Below, piece after piece: positions 61,457 to 64,000 of a stretch of DNA of 64,000 bases. Both the position numbers and the translations under genes were made by a program. The stretch's first letter is position 1. The number at the start of each line of letters is the position of its first letter. This DNA comes from CAWGUU01 sp963825765 (lineage in GTDB: Bacteria > Actinomycetota > Acidimicrobiia > Acidimicrobiales > AC-14): positions 1 through 64,000 of the forward strand of contig CAWGUU010000002.1 in NCBI GenBank assembly GCA_963825765.1, written 5' to 3'. The notes under the pieces were generated by a model that was not told the origin of the DNA, ran no database searches, and saw only the letters and a list, made by a program, of their open reading frames with translations.

Positions 61457-62554
61457 TCAGCTCCGAGCGGGCGGCATGTCCCTGAACAGGCGGCGAAGCG
61501 GCTTGCCTCCGTTTGTGTGGGGAATCGCCTCGACGACCACCACCTCGCGGGGCAGCTTGGCCGCCGACAGCCGGTCGCGGGCGAAGTCCCGCAGCTCGTC
61601 CAGCCCCGGCGGGGCCGACGGGTCGGCCGACACCACGAAGGCCACCACCCGCTCGCCCCACTCGGGATCGGGCCGGCCGGCGACGGCCACGTCGGCCACC
61701 CCGGGGTGCGTGACCAGGACCGACTCCACCTCGGTGGGGCTCACGTTCACGCCGCCGGTGATGACGAGGTCGCGCAGGCGGTCGATCACGCGGAGCCGGC
61801 CGTCGGCGTCGAAGGCGCCGGCGTCGCCCGTCCGCAGGAACCGGTGCTCGGCGAAGGCGGCGTCGGTCTCCTCGGGCGCCAGCCGGTAGCCCTTCATCAC
61901 CATCGACCCGTGGACGAGGATCTCGTCGTCGTCGCCCAGGCGGACGTCGACGCCCGCCAGCGGGACGCCGTCGTAGACCACGCCTCCCCACGTCTCGGTC
62001 AGCCCGTAGCCGCGGACGCCAGGGAGGTCGGCCGGGATCGGACCCCCGCCGAGCAGCACCTTCCGGAAGGCCGATCCGAGGTCGACGCCGGCGTCGACGA
62101 GCCGGCGGGCCATCACCGGCACGAGGGAGACGAGTGAGGCGTCGGACCGGGTCACGGCGTCTGCGTCGAAGCCGGGGAGGACGTCGACGGGCGTGCCCAG
62201 CGCCCAGGAGCGGGCCACGATGGCCAGCCCGGCCACGTGGTGGATGGGGAGGCAGCACAGCCACTTGTCGCCGGGCTCGACCTCCAGGGCCACGGTGACC
62301 GCCACCGCCGAGGACATCAGCCCGTCCCAGGTCAGCTCCACGCCGCGGGGCTCGCCGGCGGTGCCGGAGGTGACGACGACCGCGGCGACGTCCGGCGTCA
62401 CCGGCTCGTCGGGCGCCAGCCGGGCCAGGAGGCGCTCCCGCTCGGCCGCCGGGGCGCGGGGGTCGAGCACGAGCACCGGCTTGGAGGCGTCCCAGGCCCG
62501 GCGCACCGCGTCGGCCGCCTCTGGCGCCGGCTCGCAGATCACGTCCATCTGCAT
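61457..62554 (-). CDS. menE: o-succinylbenzoate-CoA ligase (MenE)
   Basis: This 365-aa AMP-forming ligase activates o-succinylbenzoate in menaquinone synthesis. ATP motif VVVTSGTAGEPRGVELTWDG, then LPIHHVAGLAIVARSWALGT, VRGYGLTETWGGVVYDGVPL, RFLRTGDAGAFDADGRLRVI with the Asp for ribose and DLVITGGVNVSPTEVES, and the catalytic Lys near GGKPLRRLFRDM. It is shorter than typical ligases (about 450-500 aa), as is common for actinobacterial MenE. It is divergent from menB with 14 bases between the starts. Confidence 0.9.
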   Translation of the reverse strand: MQMDVICEPAPEAADAVRRAWDASKPVLVLDPRAPAAERERLLARLAPDEPVTPDVAAVVVTSGTAGEPRGVELTWDGLMSSAVAVTVALEVEPGDKWLCCLPIHHVAGLAIVARSWALGTPVDVLPGFDADAVTRSDASLVSLVPVMARRLVDAGVDLGSAFRKVLLGGGPIPADLPGVRGYGLTETWGGVVYDGVPLAGVDVRLGDDDEILVHGSMVMKGYRLAPEETDAAFAEHRFLRTGDAGAFDADGRLRVIDRLRDLVITGGVNVSPTEVESVLVTHPGVADVAVAGRPDPEWGERVVAFVVSADPSAPPGLDELRDFARDRLSAAKLPREVVVVEAIPHTNGGKPLRRLFRDMPPARS

Positions 62555-62568
62555 GGGAAGCTACCCCC

Positions 62569-63393
62569 ATGAATTGGGAACCGGCGGGCGAGTGGCAGGA
62601 CATCAAGTACGAGACCGCCGCCACGGAGAACGGGTCGATCGCCAAGATCACGATCAACCGGCCCGAGGTCCGCAACGCCTTCCGGCCGACGACGGTGCGG
62701 GAGATGGCGGCCGCCTTCGAGCTGGCCCGCGACGACCCCCAGGTCGGCGTGATCATCCTCACCGGCGAGGGCCCGCTGGCGTTCTGCTCCGGCGGCGACC
62801 AGAAGGTGCGGGGCGACGACGGCTACGTCGACGAGAAGGGCATCGGGCGGCTGAACATCCTCGACGTCCAGGTCCAGATCCGCCGCCTCCCCAAGCCGGT
62901 GATCGCCATGGTGGCGGGCTACGCCATCGGCGGCGGCCACGTGCTGCACCTGGTGTGCGACCTCACCGTCGCCGCCGACAACGCCCGCTTCGGCCAGACC
63001 GGGCCGCGGGTGGGGTCGTTCGACGGCGGCTACGGCGCCGGGCTGCTGGCCCGCACCGTGGGCCAGAAGAAGGCCAAGGAGATCTGGTTCCTGTGCGAGC
63101 AATACGACGCCACCCAGGCGCTCGAGATGGGCCTGGTCAACAAGGTGGTGCCGCTCGACCGCCTGGAGGACGAGACGGTGGAGTGGTGCCACAAGATCCT
63201 CACCCACAGCCCGCTGTCGCTGCGGCTGCTGAAGGCCGGGTTCAACGCCGACACCGACGGCCTGGCCGGCGTGCAGCAGCTGGCCGGCGACGCCACCCTC
63301 CTCTACTACCTGTCCGAGGAGGCCCAGGAGGGCAGGGACGCCTACGTCCAGAAGCGCCAACCCGACTTCCGGCGCTTCCCCAAGCGCCCTTGA
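62569..63393 (+). CDS. menB: 1,4-dihydroxy-2-naphthoyl-CoA synthase (MenB)
   Basis: The 274-aa crotonase-fold enzyme closes the naphthalene ring in menaquinone synthesis. ATG 62569 opens MNWEPAGEWQDIKYETAATE. Visible motifs are IAKITINRPEVRNAFRPTTV, AFCSGGDQKVRGDDGYVDEK, the oxyanion GYAIGGGHVLHLVCDLTVAA and QTGPRVGSFDGGYGAGLLAR with the catalytic Asp, and the tail AYVQKRQPDFRRFPKRP. Length and motifs are typical. It is followed by menA with a 4-base TTGA overlap. Confidence 0.95.
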   Translation: MNWEPAGEWQDIKYETAATENGSIAKITINRPEVRNAFRPTTVREMAAAFELARDDPQVGVIILTGEGPLAFCSGGDQKVRGDDGYVDEKGIGRLNILDVQVQIRRLPKPVIAMVAGYAIGGGHVLHLVCDLTVAADNARFGQTGPRVGSFDGGYGAGLLARTVGQKKAKEIWFLCEQYDATQALEMGLVNKVVPLDRLEDETVEWCHKILTHSPLSLRLLKAGFNADTDGLAGVQQLAGDATLLYYLSEEAQEGRDAYVQKRQPDFRRFPKRP

Positions 63394-64000
63394 GCTCCTT
63401 GCGACTTTGGTTCCTAGGGGCGCGGCCGCGGACGCTGGGGGCGTCGTTGGCGCCGGTGCTGGTGGGTACGGCAGTGGGCGCGCACTACGGGGAGGTCGTC
63501 CAGTGGCGGATGGTGTTGTGCCTGGTGCTGGCCGCTGCCCTCCAGATCGGCGTCAACTACGCCAACGACTACTCCGATGGTGTGCGCGGCGTCGACAAGG
63601 ACCGCAAGGGCCCGTTGCGGCTGACGGCGTCCGGCCTGGTCTCGCCGGCCTCGGTGAAGCGGGCGGCGCTCGTCTCCTTCGCCGTCGGTGCGCTGGCCGG
63701 GCTGGTGCTGGCCGTCGACGTCAGCCTCTGGCTCCTTGTCGTGGGGGCGGCGTCGATCGCCGCCGCCACCCTGTACAGCGGCGGGCCCAAGCCCTACGCC
63801 TCGTCGGGGCTGGGCGAGGTGTCGGTCCTCGTGTTCTTCGGGTTCGTGGCCACCTGCGGGTCGGCCTTCGTGCAGCTCGAGCGGGTGCCGTGGCTGGCCG
63901 TCGGAGCGTCGGTGCCGGTGGGACTGCTGGCCTGCGCCATCCTTCTGGTCAACAACCTCCGCGACATCGCCAGCGACACGCTCGCCGGCAAGCGGACCCT
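63390..64000 (+). CDS. menA: 1,4-dihydroxy-2-naphthoate polyprenyltransferase (MenA), 5' part
   Basis: A TTG at 63390 overlaps the menB stop. About 203 residues lie in the window and the end is cut by its edge. The start LRLWFLGARPRTLGASLAPV is typical of MenA. The prenyl-diphosphate motif is in LQIGVNYANDYSDGVRGVDK, where the Asp residues bind magnesium. Several helices follow (LVSFAVGALAGLVLAV, VSLWLLVVGAASIAAATLY), and LVNNLRDIASDTLAGKR starts the second conserved motif. It prenylates dihydroxynaphthoate to demethylmenaquinone. Confidence 0.92.
   Translation, partial: MSSLRLWFLGARPRTLGASLAPVLVGTAVGAHYGEVVQWRMVLCLVLAAALQIGVNYANDYSDGVRGVDKDRKGPLRLTASGLVSPASVKRAALVSFAVGALAGLVLAVDVSLWLLVVGAASIAAATLYSGGPKPYASSGLGEVSVLVFFGFVATCGSAFVQLERVPWLAVGASVPVGLLACAILLVNNLRDIASDTLAGKRT

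Noticed and set aside
1..64000. CRISPR arrays and rRNA genes
   Set aside because: No regularly spaced short repeat arrays and no rRNA-like conserved stretches were found.

Overview
The window reads as an actinobacterial contig of high GC, most likely from the class Acidimicrobiia or a close relative (inference). Signs are very high GC3 coding, many GTG and TTG starts, 4-bp GTGA/ATGA stop-start overlaps, a mycothiol gene (mshA), an S-(hydroxymethyl)mycothiol dehydrogenase-like enzyme, a nickel superoxide dismutase with its maturation protease, an RsiG-type anti-sigma factor and large LuxR/ATPase regulators. No phage, plasmid or CRISPR module is visible.

Bases 1 to about 4200 do not fit. They hold heavily frameshifted remains of genes typical of Gemmata-like Planctomycetota: an IS1-like transposase running off the left edge, an ATP-grasp protein, a 'LQQT' intergenic repeat, a Gemmata-type hypothetical protein, and a cytochrome c / PA14 / DUF1592-type protein. 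The density of frame changes suggests a chimeric or low-accuracy contig end, though decayed foreign DNA is possible. Bases 4.6-10.5 kb are an accessory region: a frameshifted YopA-like/HEPN-like protein, small membrane proteins, and a sensor-fused diadenylate cyclase (also frameshifted).

Bases 10.5-17.4 kb (plus strand) hold an M50 protease, serS, a metal ABC transporter pair behind a Zur-like box, a 48-aa membrane protein, sdhC-sdhD without sdhAB, a DUF5522 protein and a secreted zinc-protease-like lipoprotein. Bases 17.3-22.6 kb (minus) form a tightly coupled seven-gene envelope operon. Then follow topoisomerase IB, a stress-type glycine-zipper protein, the mycothiol dehydrogenase, an acyl-ACP desaturase, a frameshifted RsbW-like kinase, tRNA-Lys and a TraR/DksA protein. 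Bases 29.8-37.2 kb (plus) are a lipid-flavoured run: UbiB-like kinase, hydrolase, MaoC dehydratase, a MoaD/CdsA-like fusion and a membrane-anchored PI-PLC-like protein.

Bases 37-54.6 kb hold a large LuxR ATPase, sodN/sodX, rsiG, mshA, an M23 hydrolase, a SirB1-like protein, a NarL-type two-component pair, big membrane and LCP proteins, and cbbX. Bases 54.6-58.9 kb are partly decayed (ATPase remnant, frameshifted glycosyltransferase, lipoproteins). The end has a B12-type radical SAM protein and the menaquinone genes menE (minus), menB and menA (plus, cut by the window end).

Six otherwise intact genes carry one single-base frame change each. This pattern points to residual indel errors, so those genes are described as one protein each. 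Three copies of a ~52-bp hairpin repeat (22.6, 24.5 and 49.3 kb) suggest a dispersed REP-like family.
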